64,000 nucleotides of DNA from the NCBI GenBank assembly GCA_964036045.1, contig OZ038402.1:8386971-8450970 (forward strand), in the 5' to 3' direction. Below, piece after piece: positions 52,702-61,690 of this stretch. Each line of letters starts with the position of its first letter. The first letter of the stretch is position 1. The position numbers and the translations under genes were made by a program. A model generated the notes under the pieces. The model did not search any database, had not been told where the DNA came from, and saw only the letters and a program-made list of their open reading frames with translations. The stretch is from Eutreptiella sp. 'Long Island Sound 2002' (lineage: Eukaryota; Euglenozoa; Euglenophyceae; Eutreptiales; Eutreptiaceae).

Positions 52702-53710
52702 TGAAGCGGTACCGTGGGGCCTCGCGGAGTGTGAGGCCTTCGACCCTTGAGGCCCACGGGACACTGCGCTGAACTTGTTTCTTTGATCTCTGCCTTGCAC
52801 TGATTTTCCCTTTCGTGCACCACTGTTTTGTCTGCCATTTTGCTATCACAGCTTGTCTTGGCCTTGCTTTGCTTTGACTTGAGAAAAACAAGATGCTGAT
52901 CCCTTGTTTTGCTTTGACGTGAGAAAAACAAGATGCTGATCCCTTGGTATTTCTGCATACTTTGCCGCCGCACTCTTGGTCCTGCCTTGCTTTCACGTGA
53001 GAAAAGCTGAACATCTTACGAGCTTTTTTGAACCACAGGTTGATTTTGATAATAAAATATCCTGCTGCTCATGCAAAGATACAAACCCTTGGATCGTCCA
53101 AGCCTTGCTGGCACCCAATAGCAAACGCAGCGCACCAAATCCACAGGAGGTCTAACCTGTATCGAGGGTTTCGTTCAGTGAATCCATCATAGGCTGAGAC
53201 CTTCCAGTTTTCAGCTTCCACGATGCTGAGCGCCTTGGCCAAAAGCCGTAGGCCCTCAACGAGGGCGCTCTTGCCACGATGCTAAGCGCCACCGGCTTAT
53301 TCCACACCTTTGGCCCTCAACGAGGGCGTTGCTTGCGTCCACAATGCCCTGGCATGCTTCCCCAGGACAAGGGATGCGGCGTTCAGGCCAGTGTCGGCCT
53401 ACAAATAATTCTGAGAACCTTGGACGGTCCTCCCATATGACACAAACCTGAACGTCAACGACAAACAGATTCCGTAACAAACAGAGTTAACATACACGAC
53501 GCAAATCGCATATATTAAGCTACAGAATTTAACTATATAAAAAAAAAGCCAAATAAAAACACGTAACGACAGCTATTGGCTGCCTTCAGTCACTCTCCTG
53601 ATGCAAGATTGCGTCATTTTCGTGACTTCGCGCTATGCGCCAGAAGCCTTCGCGACGCTAAGCTCTGCTACAAAAATGCAAACGCGGGGATCGTTACCGA
53701 TTCCGCTTCA
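52702..53710 (-). repeat. Element F 5' LTR
   Basis: 1009 bp with the same termini as the left copy. TATATA-type sequence lies near 53510 on the minus strand. Confidence 0.88.
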
Positions 53711-54460
53711 ACTGTCGTCAACCTTGTACGCCGCCCTGAACTCTGACCAAAACTGATCTTCTTACAGTCTCTGCCTCGCATGCGTTTTATTACTTCAAAT
53801 GTTGCAAAATCAACACAACGTGCACAAACAACAGAGGCAACAGTGGACACAGTGTCTGTGCTATCCTACCACCTCCAATGGTGCAAAATAATGGATGCAG
53901 GAAATGCCTGTGCTGCCATCAATCCTTGCCAAGCATGCAATGGGTTGTTGCACTTCACAGGGTTGCGTAATCGTAATATGCAAAATGAGTCTCGCACATG
54001 CAAAATCGCTCGCTGTATGTCAGCATGGCAGCAACAACTAATGGATGCAGGAAATGCCTGTACTGCCATCAATCCTTGCCAAGCATGCAGTGGGTTGTTG
54101 CACTTCAGCGGGTTGCTGATAAATATTAACTGGTGAAGCAGCAGACAAATTGTCATCGCTGTGTGTTGTACCTTCAGCAGATGGTTCAAAAACAGCTCTA
54201 ATCAATTAACTTACAAATTCAGAAGAGGCCACTGGCTGAACTGTAACTCTGACTACCATCAACGAATCGTAATATGCAAAATGACTCTTGCAGCTGCAAA
54301 GTCGCTGCATTTCAGCAACAGCTAAGGGATGGAGGAACACAAAAAAACATGCAGTGCGCTCCATGCCTCTGGTGTCAGCAAACTTGGCACAATGTGCAGT
54401 GGGTTGTTGTGCGGCAATGGTTTGCTGAGAAAAAATCACTGAGGTAGGTAGGTAGGTGCA
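53711..54460. repeat. Degenerate repeats and a GTAG microsatellite
   Basis: A unit of about 160 bp is duplicated (about 53891-53966 and 54042-54117 are the best-matching parts; ATGGATGCAGGAAATGCCTG core). A weaker third copy lies near 54330-54430. A plus-strand ORF (53780-54136) translates this as a repeated Cys-containing motif (INPCQACxGLLHF), probably fortuitous. The (GTAG)n run near 54443-54457 marks the edge of the GC-rich region. Confidence 0.5.
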
Positions 54461-54479
54461 CTCAATCGTGGAGAGGCGC

Positions 54480-56805
54480 CCCATGGTTCCCCCTGGCGTC
54501 GCCCCTGTGACGAACAGGAAGAGGCTCCGCGCGTGAAGAGGGGAGGCGGCTTACTTCCCGCTAGACCTGACTGTTGGCCCCCAACAAAGCGGCCCCGGGC
54601 AACACCGGAAGGGCTAATCGCCGCCAGCGTGACGTGCTTGTCTCGCCAGGAGGGTGTGCCCCCGTGCTTGCGCAGTCCCCTCCTTTGGGCGGAACCCTAG
54701 GGGTTCACCGGACTTCCTGGCGTATACCGTTCCCAAGGCATGTATGCACGTTCTTGGTACTAGGGTTCCGAGGCGCTTGGGTGTTGCACGCTCCGCCTCG
54801 AGTCCCAAAGCAGCGCAGGCCTTAGGATGCAGCCTTACCCCCGGTCTCCGGATCTCGTTTGGCCGGGTCACCTGCATGGCACGGGCTGCCTCAGTGCCCG
54901 GGCTGTGGGCACTGGGCTTCCTACTGTTGTGCGGCGTTTGTGTTTGGGTCCGGTTGGCGGTTGGGTGTGGGTTTTGTTAACCCCGCCAGTCCTGGCTGGG
55001 GTCTTGGGTGGGTGTCTTTGGGCACGGTTTGTGGTGTTGTCCCTCTAGTGTCGGCTGTTTGTGGTGTTCGTGGTTGGGCTTCGGTTTCGGCCTGCTTATG
55101 GGACGTGTGTGGTTTCGTGGGCGCCCCGCTTGCCCCCCGCTGTTTCCGGTTCCGGCGTGCGGTGTGGGCGTGTGTGCTAGGCCCGGGTCTCGGCTGTGCC
55201 CAGCCCTTCTTGGCTGGGTTGTCGGGGTGTGTTTTCTGTGCTTTTGAATTTTTTTTTCCTGCCCGGGCTTTGTGGTCCCTGTCCCTCCATCCCCTTTCTT
55301 TCGGGCTGGGCTGGTGGCTCTCTTTTTTTTTTTTCGTTTCGGTGTCCCTTTTCCCGGTGGGCCGCTGTTCCTGGCTTGGTGTTGCCGGTTTTGGGTGGGT
55401 GGTCCCCCTGTGCCTCTTTGGGGGTCCTGTCTTCGGTGCCTTCTGGGGGGGGGGGGTTTGGCCGCCTCTGGTGGTGTTGGCGGGCGGTTTGGCGGCTGTG
55501 GGCTGTTTTCGCGCCTTTTCCCCCTCCCCCCTCCTTTTCTTTTTTTGGGGGGGGGGGGGCTTGCCTGTTCCTCCCTCTGCCTTCCCTTGGCTGGCGCACG
55601 CACTGGCCTGCATTCAGTGTTGTCTTCCGGGCTGCTGTTTTCAGTTGCGTTCTGTTTGGCCGCGTTCCGGCCCCATGGGTCGGGTGGGCTATGTACACGG
55701 TGGGCTTGGGGCCCCTTCTTGCCGGGTTAGGTCCTGGCTCTGCCGGCTGGGCGGCTGCGCCAGGCGGCTGCTTGTGGTTTTGGGTTAGGGGGCTGGGTTT
55801 GTTCGTGTCCTTTCCCCTCTGCGTCGCCGGCTGTAATCTTCTGGGTGGTCCGCCACCGTTGTCGCCAGGCGCGCTGTGGCCCCGTGTGTGGCCTGCGGTG
55901 CTGGTGTGTGGCGTGCTGGCGCGGCGCCTTCCAGGGTGTGCGGTGGCTGGGTTCGGTTAGTCCTTCAGGTTAGGGTCACTTGTGTCGTGTTGTGCCGCTC
56001 TGTGCCGCGTCGCGTCGCGTCGTGCTGTGGCGCGTTGCACTGTGGCGCGCTGTGGTGCGGTGTGCCGTGGTCTCGCGTGGTGCCGCGGTGGGTCAGTGGA
56101 GGTCAGCCTGGCCTGTGTCGTGGTGCGGAGTGCGGGCCGGAGTGTGGCTGGCTGGTGGCTGGGGGGTGCGGTTAGGTGTGGGTGTCTCGCTGGGTCCGTG
56201 CTGTGGGGGCTTGGGCGTGCCGCTCGGGCTGGTGGGTCGGGTAGGTCGATCGCGTGACGGTCCGTGGTGTTGCCCTCCCTGGGGGCCTGTGCCTTGGTCC
56301 CGTGTCCTCTGGGGGTTTCGGTCCCTAGTACTGGGTGCCGCGGCCGTGCCTTCGTCCTCTTCCGGTGCCTGTGAGGTGGCCCTTGTGGTGGTCGGGGTCG
56401 TCTCCTGGCGGTGAGGGCGTTCTGGTGCGCCGAGCAGCAGCGTTCTCTGCGGCTTCCTCTGTGGGTGTGGCCTGTTCTCCCCGTGTAGGTGTGCCCTCCA
56501 TTCTCCGTGTCGTTTCCGGTGGCCGGTGGGTGTGCGCTGGTGTGATCCGCATGGCGTCCGATGTTTGCTTCGGTGGCGTGTGTTGGGGGGTGCGCCCCCG
56601 GGTGTCGTGGGGTGTTTGGTGGGGGTGGGGCGGCGCTGGTCCCCCCGTTGTGGTGTGCCCTTCCTGGGTGTGGGTCGTGGTGCCTGCCGTGGTGCCCTTT
56701 TCCTCCGTGTCTTGGTCCCCGCTCCCGCCCCTTCCTGGTTCTTGGGTGGTTTCCTGCCCCCATGTGGTGTCGCTTCTGGCGTCCTGTCCCTGCGAGTGCC
56801 TGCCC
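54480..56805 (-). other. GC-rich, A/C-rich (on minus) region of element H
   Basis: Long minus-strand frames are open here (for example 55957-56763 and 56325-57017) but overlap one another and are low-complexity Pro/Thr/His/Arg. The plus strand is G/T-rich with long T and G runs (about 55247-55270, 55324-55334 and 55445-55560). I read it as 3' untranslated or degenerate sequence; open frames are expected by composition alone. Confidence 0.45.
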
Positions 56806-59274
56806 TCACTTGGGGCCCCTCTGTGCCCTCTTGCCTGAGTGCTCCTTGGTGCCCCTTGCCCTTCCCTTGCCCTTGTCCTGCCCCTTCCTGGTGTGGTGGT
56901 GGCGGGAGGGGCGGGGTGGGGGGAGGGCGCCGGCGGCCCAGGCCTGGGGGTGGGTGGCCTGGAGCCACTGGCGGAGGGCTTGGGGGGTGTAGGGGGGGCG
57001 GAGGCCCTGGACCGCATCGCGGAGGAGGGCCTCCCATGCCGCTTGCGGCATGATGGCCTCCGGGGCGGCCTCGTTGGGGTTTGCGGGGGTGCGGGTGCGC
57101 ACCTCCTCGAAGGTATGCACCATGTGCACCCCTTCGTGCCTTCCCGCTCCCCCGGCCCACTTCACCCAGCGGCAGAGCTCCTGCAGAGCGGGGGGAGACC
57201 ACCAGGCGAGGTGGGCGGGGGCCCGGGGGGGGGAGGGGTCCGTGCCCGGGGTCCTGGAGCGGCGGGGGGAGGACGTGGACCTGCGGTGGTGGCGGGGGTG
57301 GCGGTGCCTGGGGGAGCGGGAGCGGCGGTTGCGGGGGCTGGGGGTGGAGGACGGGTATCGGCGGAGGGGGGAGCGGGAGGGGGAGGTGGACATGGGGCGG
57401 CGGTGGCGCGCTCGGTGGCGTCCGGGGGAGCGGGAGTGGTGGTGGCGGGGGCTGGAAGTGGTGGATGGGTACGGGCGGCGGGGGGAACGGGGCGCCGGGC
57501 GGGGCGTGTGGGGGGAGGGGGAGGTGGACGTGGGGCGGCTGTGGCGTGCCTGGCTGCGTCGGGGGGAGCGGGAGTGGTGGTGGCGGGGGCTGGGGGTGGG
57601 GGTCTTGTATGGCCGGTTGGGGGAGGGGGAGGCGGACATGGGGCGGCGGTGGCGCTCGTGGTGGTGCCCGGGGGAGCGGGAGCGACGGGAGCGGGGTCCC
57701 GGGGGGTCGTGGTGGCACTTGGGGGAGCAGGGGCGGCGCGAGTGGGTGGTTGAGGCGCGGTGGGAGTGTGGGCGCCGTGGGCGAGTGTGCCGTGCGAGGG
57801 GGGAGCCGGAGCGCCGCCGTTTGCGGGACCGGGCCTCCTCGCTCGAGTCGGGCCAGTCCGGAGGCGTCGGCGGCCCCTGGGGGGCCTCGTGCGGTGCCGC
57901 TTGGTACTGGGGGGGGGGGGGGGGGTCCCCCTTCGTCCATGGATCCGCCACGTAGGGGTGTGGTGGCGGCAGCGGCAGGTGGTATGGGTCGAGTGGCTGC
58001 GGGGTTGGGCCCGGGGGGCCCCTTCGGCGTGGACGTGGTGGCCGGGGGGGTACGGATACGTTTCCTGGTACGGGGGGGGTGGCTGGTACGGGGGGGGGTG
58101 GCCCCTGGCGGTAGGTGGGGTATGCGGGTGGAGCGCTCGGTGGCTGCCATCCCATCCGCTGGTGCTGTTCGTGCACGGGGGGTTGTGGCCCGTCGGGGTA
58201 GGGCGGTGGGCAGTGGTAGTGGTGGGGGTGGTGTTGGTAGTGGTGGTGGTGGAGCCGCTGGTGGTGGTGGTGTGGGTAGTGGTGGGGTTGGTGTTGCGGG
58301 TATGGCCCATGGACCCCTTGTGGGTTTTCCGGTCCCCCTTGAAGGGTTGGGGAGTTGGGCATCGTGGGCAGTCCCCGGGGCTGCACTATGTGGTGGGCAG
58401 GGGGGGCGGGTCGGGGGCCGGGCTTGACGGTGACGGTGGTCGAGGGGTCCCACGTCCCTGGGTCGGTTTGGCCGGCGGTGGTGGTGGTTTGTGGGGGATG
58501 GATGACGGGGCGCTTGGTGACGGGGATGCGGACGAGGGCTCGGACGGGGTCATGCTGGGTGGCCGCCTCTGCGGTGGTGGTGGGTGCCGGCGGGAGGGGG
58601 GCGCGGGTTGGGCTGGGTGGGGGGTCCTGGCTTGGGCGAGGGTCCGTGCGGGGGTGGTGTCGGGTGGGTTTGTGTTGTTGCGTTTGTGGTGTTGTGTGTG
58701 CTCGCGTGGGCGCCGGCTTGGGTTTGGGGTCGGGTTTGGGGTTGGGGTCCGGTTCCAGGTTGAGGAGTACCTCTGTCCGGAGGTGTGAGGGCGCCGATGT
58801 CGGGTCGGGGGTCGTCCCGGTGCGTTGCCGGGGTGCCCGAGTCGCCTGTGTGGGGGTTGGGGGGTCGGTGTGTGCGGCCCCGGCCTTGGCTTTTGCCGTG
58901 GCCTTGAGGATGAGGGCGGCGGGGAGGGGGGGGTCGAGGATGAGGTGGAGGAGGTGGACGAGGCTGAGGATGCGGAGGAGGTGGTGGACGCGGGTTGGGC
59001 TGTGATGCGGGCGGGCTTGTGGGCGGCGGCTTCTGCTGCGGCCACGGCGGGGAGGATGGAGGGCATATCCTCGGGCTGTAGGTTGGGGGCGGGCGCCTGG
59101 GGGGGCCCGGTCGTGACCTGGCGGCCCGGCGGGCCGATCTGGTCGGCAGCGGCGGGGGAGGGAGGCGCGGGGCTGTGGCCTTCTCCTTCTGGGCTTGGCT
59201 GGGCCCGGGTCCTGCAATGTGCGACGTCGTGTGGGCTGGCGTCCGCGCGGGGGAACAGTTCGCGTGGGCTGCAT
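56806..59274 (-). CDS. RS-repeat protein of element H (ORF1-like)
   Basis: A long minus-strand frame. Its convincing part begins at about 58880 and ends at the stop at 56806; the N-terminal stretch from 59274 is probably out of frame, and a neighbouring frame (TDQEVHQIRKLVCEIL from about 59730, continuing to 58386) may be the true upstream part, joined by a frameshift near 58880. A Pro/His/Tyr-rich half is followed by about five imperfect 36-42-residue repeats built on SPRHHHSRSP and RRPMSTSPSP, like SR-protein domains. The end is non-repetitive (LQELCRWVKWAGGAGRHEGV, AWEALLRDAVQGLRPPYTPQ) with a Lys/Arg-rich tail. RNA binding is the likely role, as for LINE ORF1 proteins, but no RRM or knuckle is visible. 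The opposite-strand frames are composition shadows. Confidence 0.55.
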   Translation of the reverse strand: MQPTRTVPPRGRQPTRRRTLQDPGPAKPRRRRPQPRASLPRRCRPDRPAGPPGHDRAPPGARPQPTARGYALHPPRRGRSRSRRPQARPHHSPTRVHHLLRILSLVHLLHLILDPPLPAALILKATAKAKAGAAHTDPPTPTQATRAPRQRTGTTPDPTSAPSHLRTEVLLNLEPDPNPKPDPKPKPAPTRAHTTPQTQQHKPTRHHPRTDPRPSQDPPPSPTRAPLPPAPTTTAEAATQHDPVRALVRIPVTKRPVIHPPQTTTTAGQTDPGTWDPSTTVTVKPGPRPAPPAHHIVQPRGLPTMPNSPTLQGGPENPQGVHGPYPQHQPHHYPHHHHQRLHHHHYQHHPHHYHCPPPYPDGPQPPVHEQHQRMGWQPPSAPPAYPTYRQGPPPPVPATPPVPGNVSVPPRPPRPRRRGPPGPTPQPLDPYHLPLPPPHPYVADPWTKGDPPPPPQYQAAPHEAPQGPPTPPDWPDSSEEARSRKRRRSGSPLARHTRPRRPHSHRASTTHSRRPCSPKCHHDPPGPRSRRSRSPGHHHERHRRPMSASPSPNRPYKTPTPSPRHHHSRSPRRSQARHSRPTSTSPSPHTPRPAPRSPRRPYPSTTSSPRHHHSRSPGRHRARHRRPMSTSPSRSPLRRYPSSTPSPRNRRSRSPRHRHPRHHRRSTSSPRRSRTPGTDPSPPRAPAHLAWWSPPALQELCRWVKWAGGAGRHEGVHMVHTFEEVRTRTPANPNEAAPEAIMPQAAWEALLRDAVQGLRPPYTPQALRQWLQATHPQAWAAGALPPPRPSRHHHTRKGQDKGKGRARGTKEHSGKRAQRGPK

Positions 59275-59760
59275 TCAGGGGCCGGGGGGGGTGGGCCTGG
59301 GTCCTCTGGGGTGTGTGCGGGGGGCGTGGGCGGGCCACTGGGTGGGGTGGGCGTGCCGCGGGGCGCGGGGCTCCTCTCGGCGGGTGTGTGTGGGTTGCCG
59401 AGTGTGGGGGGCGGTGAAGGGTGTCCGGCGGGTGGGTGTGTGGCGGGCGTGTGCTGGTGTTCGGGCGGGTGGGGGAGGCCCGTGTCGCGGGGCCCGGGGG
59501 TGCGCGCGATGGTGGGCGTGTGTGGGTCTCCGGTTGAGCAGCGAGAGGGGAGGGGCATGGGCGGGGATTGTGCGGTGGGGTGTGCTGTGTCGGTGTATGT
59601 GTCCGCTTGCCGCAGCGCGCTTGCGTGGGCAGTAGTAGGCCGGGCGGTTTGGAGGAGAAGCTTGCCGTCTTCTGCTGCCGCGGCAAGGATTTCGCAGACG
59701 AGCTTGCGTATCTGGTGGACCTCTTGGTCAGTGGTGGGAAGGGGCTATGCTAGCTTTGGG

Positions 59761-60918
59761 CTAAGACCCGCGCGGTTGAGGACCCTGTGGATGGCGTGGT
59801 ACCCGCAGGTGAGGGACTGCTGCGGTCTGGGGGGGGGGGTTTGGTCGTGTGTCCGGGCCCGCCTCGACTTGTGTGTGGGCGGTGGGGATGGCCCAAACCA
59901 AGGGCACGGTCCCCGTGGGTGGCCAGCGGCGCTGGATCCAGTGGGTTAGGCAGAGCATGGCCAATCCCAGGAGGTAGCCCGCCTTCCCTGAGGTGATTTG
60001 GGCCAGGGCGCGGGCTGGGGGCTTTTTCCCTGGCTGGAGGACGCCCCTGAGGACCCTGTGCTGGGTGGTGGGGTCCCCCACTGCCCCTGGTGGGGCGGTC
60101 TCCGGGGCGAACATGGTGTCTGTCCCTTGGATGAGCCATTGCGAGCCGGGGGACGTAGCCGTAGCGGCTATCACGTAGTAGTGGCCGCGCTCGAGGACTG
60201 TAACCCAGACCTCCGGCGGGGGGTGGTCACTGTCTGTAGGTGGGGGGGGGAGGTCGTCGTCTGGGGTGCGGAGGCCGGCGGCGTGGAGGGCGGTGTCGCG
60301 GTTTGGTGCGGTGGCCTGTTCCCACTGCTCCGGGCGGTTCGGGACCGCTGGGTGGTCCGTCTCCGCTGGGGCCCGTCGTAGGCGTACGGTCCCTTGACGC
60401 GTGACGTTGATGCTGGTGTTGTGCGTCAGGGCCTGGCCCCACTCGATGGGGGGGATCCAGACGTGCTGGCCCCGGGTGTGTTTGCGGGCTCGCCAGAGTA
60501 CGAGGTCTACGATGGTCTCGTGGAGGCCGCTGCCTGGGGTGGTCAGGTCCCGGAGGGCTTTGACGGTGAGCTTGGTCCAGTCCTCTTGTAGGCGGTACCA
60601 GCCCAGGGGGGTGGTCGGGGCCCTGTCTTGGAGGGTTGCTCGGAGGAGGTCGGGGTCGCGGATGGTGGCCGGTGTGAGGGGGGGGTGCCCCGGGTCCGGG
60701 GGGGGTCGGCTGGATGGGCTGCCGGGGTCTTGCGCGTCTACGTCGATGCATGGTTGGCCCTGGTTGGGCTCGGCCGGACTGGGCGGTGCCGGGTGGTTTC
60801 TTGTGTGCGAGACGGGTCTCGGGGCGCTATGGTGGTGTCTTGGAGACCTGTGGATGGAGATGGGGGGCGCGTGCGGGGCGCGGACTGGGTTAGTGGACGT
60901 CTGGGTCATGCACGGCAT
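59761..60918 (-). CDS. Ulp1/C48-like protein of element H, catalytic Cys apparently missing
   Basis: 385 codons; the ATG overlaps the end of the RNase H ORF by 29 nt in another frame. A Pro/His-rich N-terminus is followed by a part that fits the Ulp1 (C48) SUMO-protease layout. LHETIVDLVLWRARKH is like the WLND-IN helix and HVWIPPIEW like the strand after it. RGHYYVIAATA carries the catalytic-His position, SQWLIQGTDTMF the Asp position, and ITSGKAGYLLGLAMLCL aligns with the family's Q-x-SG-x-DCG-x-F block. H to D is 21 residues and D to the Cys position 46, close to Ulp1 (17 and 49). At the Cys position there is Ala (codon at 59980-59982), so it would be a dead protease or a binding module. 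The match is weak, from pattern only. Confidence 0.5.
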   Translation of the reverse strand: MPCMTQTSTNPVRAPHAPPISIHRSPRHHHSAPRPVSHTRNHPAPPSPAEPNQGQPCIDVDAQDPGSPSSRPPPDPGHPPLTPATIRDPDLLRATLQDRAPTTPLGWYRLQEDWTKLTVKALRDLTTPGSGLHETIVDLVLWRARKHTRGQHVWIPPIEWGQALTHNTSINVTRQGTVRLRRAPAETDHPAVPNRPEQWEQATAPNRDTALHAAGLRTPDDDLPPPPTDSDHPPPEVWVTVLERGHYYVIAATATSPGSQWLIQGTDTMFAPETAPPGAVGDPTTQHRVLRGVLQPGKKPPARALAQITSGKAGYLLGLAMLCLTHWIQRRWPPTGTVPLVWAIPTAHTQVEAGPDTRPNPPPQTAAVPHLRVPRHPQGPQPRGS

Positions 60919-61690
60919 GGTAATGGATGAGACGCTGCATGTGTTCCCTGGTGGTGGGGTCGGTGAGCTGCTCCGCGTGTGTTAACAGGAGGTGTTTGCG
61001 GTGTACCATTTGGGCCGCTGCTCTGCGGACTGCCTCTAGCTGGAGGTGTGCTGCTGCCTCCATGGGGCGTTCCGTGTGTTTGATGAGGTGTCGGTGCAGG
61101 GCCTGTGTCACTGCCCCTCTCATGGTGGCTTCTTTGATCAGGGGGTCCCGGAAGAGATGTTCGGTGGCCTGGTGTGCGTGGCTGTGGGTTGGCCATCCTT
61201 CGTGTTGTCGCAGGGTTTCCGCCGGGGACCAGCCCACTAGCGTGTCCCTGCCTGTATGGAGGGGGCATTTCTTGAAGTGTTCCCAGTCCTCCGGGGTGGT
61301 GTGGTCGCACGGGCAACGGGTGTGCTCGTCAGGGACGTGGATGTGCTTGCGGGCCAGCCATCTGGCGACCCTGGTGAGGAATGGCAGTTGCTCCCTGAGG
61401 AGCTGGATGCGTCGTTTTTGGAGGTGGGCTGGGACGTTTGCTGGGCGCAGCGCTGAGTGGTAGAGGGGGACTTGCAGTCTGTCCTGGAGCTCCTGGATGT
61501 GCGCCAGGCTGTCTGCGTCGCCGAGCAACCGGGCGAGACGTTGGATGGGGTTGGGCTAGTGGTATGCTCTGTCGTGGGAGGAATAGGGGGCGTCCTCTGG
61601 TACCCAGTCCGGGGTCTGATAGGGCTCGGGTACAGGGGGCACGTGTTGGAGGTGTGTGTGGTTGCGGCCGAGGTCAGGGATCTGGAGGGC
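60890..61690 (-). pseudogene. Element H LINE ORF, C-terminal part after RNase H
   Basis: This continues the RNase H frame of 63517-64000 once LINE I is removed (join ALQI-PDLGRNHTHLQH). A single in-frame TAG occurs at 61556-61558 (...HDRAYH, stop, PNPIQRLARLLGDADS); the rest is open to the stop at 60890. The tail has CPCDHTTPEDWEHFKKCPLH, a Cys/His cluster of the sort that follows RNase H in several LINE clades, then helical sequence. TAG could derive from CAG by one change. The next ORF starts within its last codons. Confidence 0.78.

Larger units (their letters stand above)
51336..53710 (-). mobile_element. Element F: TRIM-like LTR element with 1-kb LTRs and a 356-bp interior
   Basis: Direct repeats 51336-52345 (1010 bp) and 52702-53710 (1009 bp), starting TGAAGCGGTACC and ending ATTCCGCTTCA, with an 8-bp terminal inverted repeat (TGAAGCGG/CCGCTTCA). 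Minus orientation is inferred from the purine tract AGGAGGGG at the left inner edge and the self-complementary primer site at the right one. The flanks (GCACC and ACTGT) do not match, so no target duplication is visible. There are no protein domains for movement. Confidence 0.88.

Noticed and set aside
51336-53710. CRISPR-like or satellite array from repeated blocks at 51.3-53.7 kb
   Set aside because: Only two long copies with TG...CA ends, a primer site and a purine tract: this is an LTR pair.
53780-54136. 118-codon ORF with repeated INPCQAC motif
   Set aside because: It comes from a duplicated DNA segment with no support outside the repeat; kept only as a repeat.
54859-60985. Long plus-strand ORFs rich in Gly, Val, Trp and Arg across the GC-rich region
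   Set aside because: They are composition shadows: low-complexity in all frames, whereas the minus strand contains recognisable RNase H, zinc-finger and repeat protein sequence.
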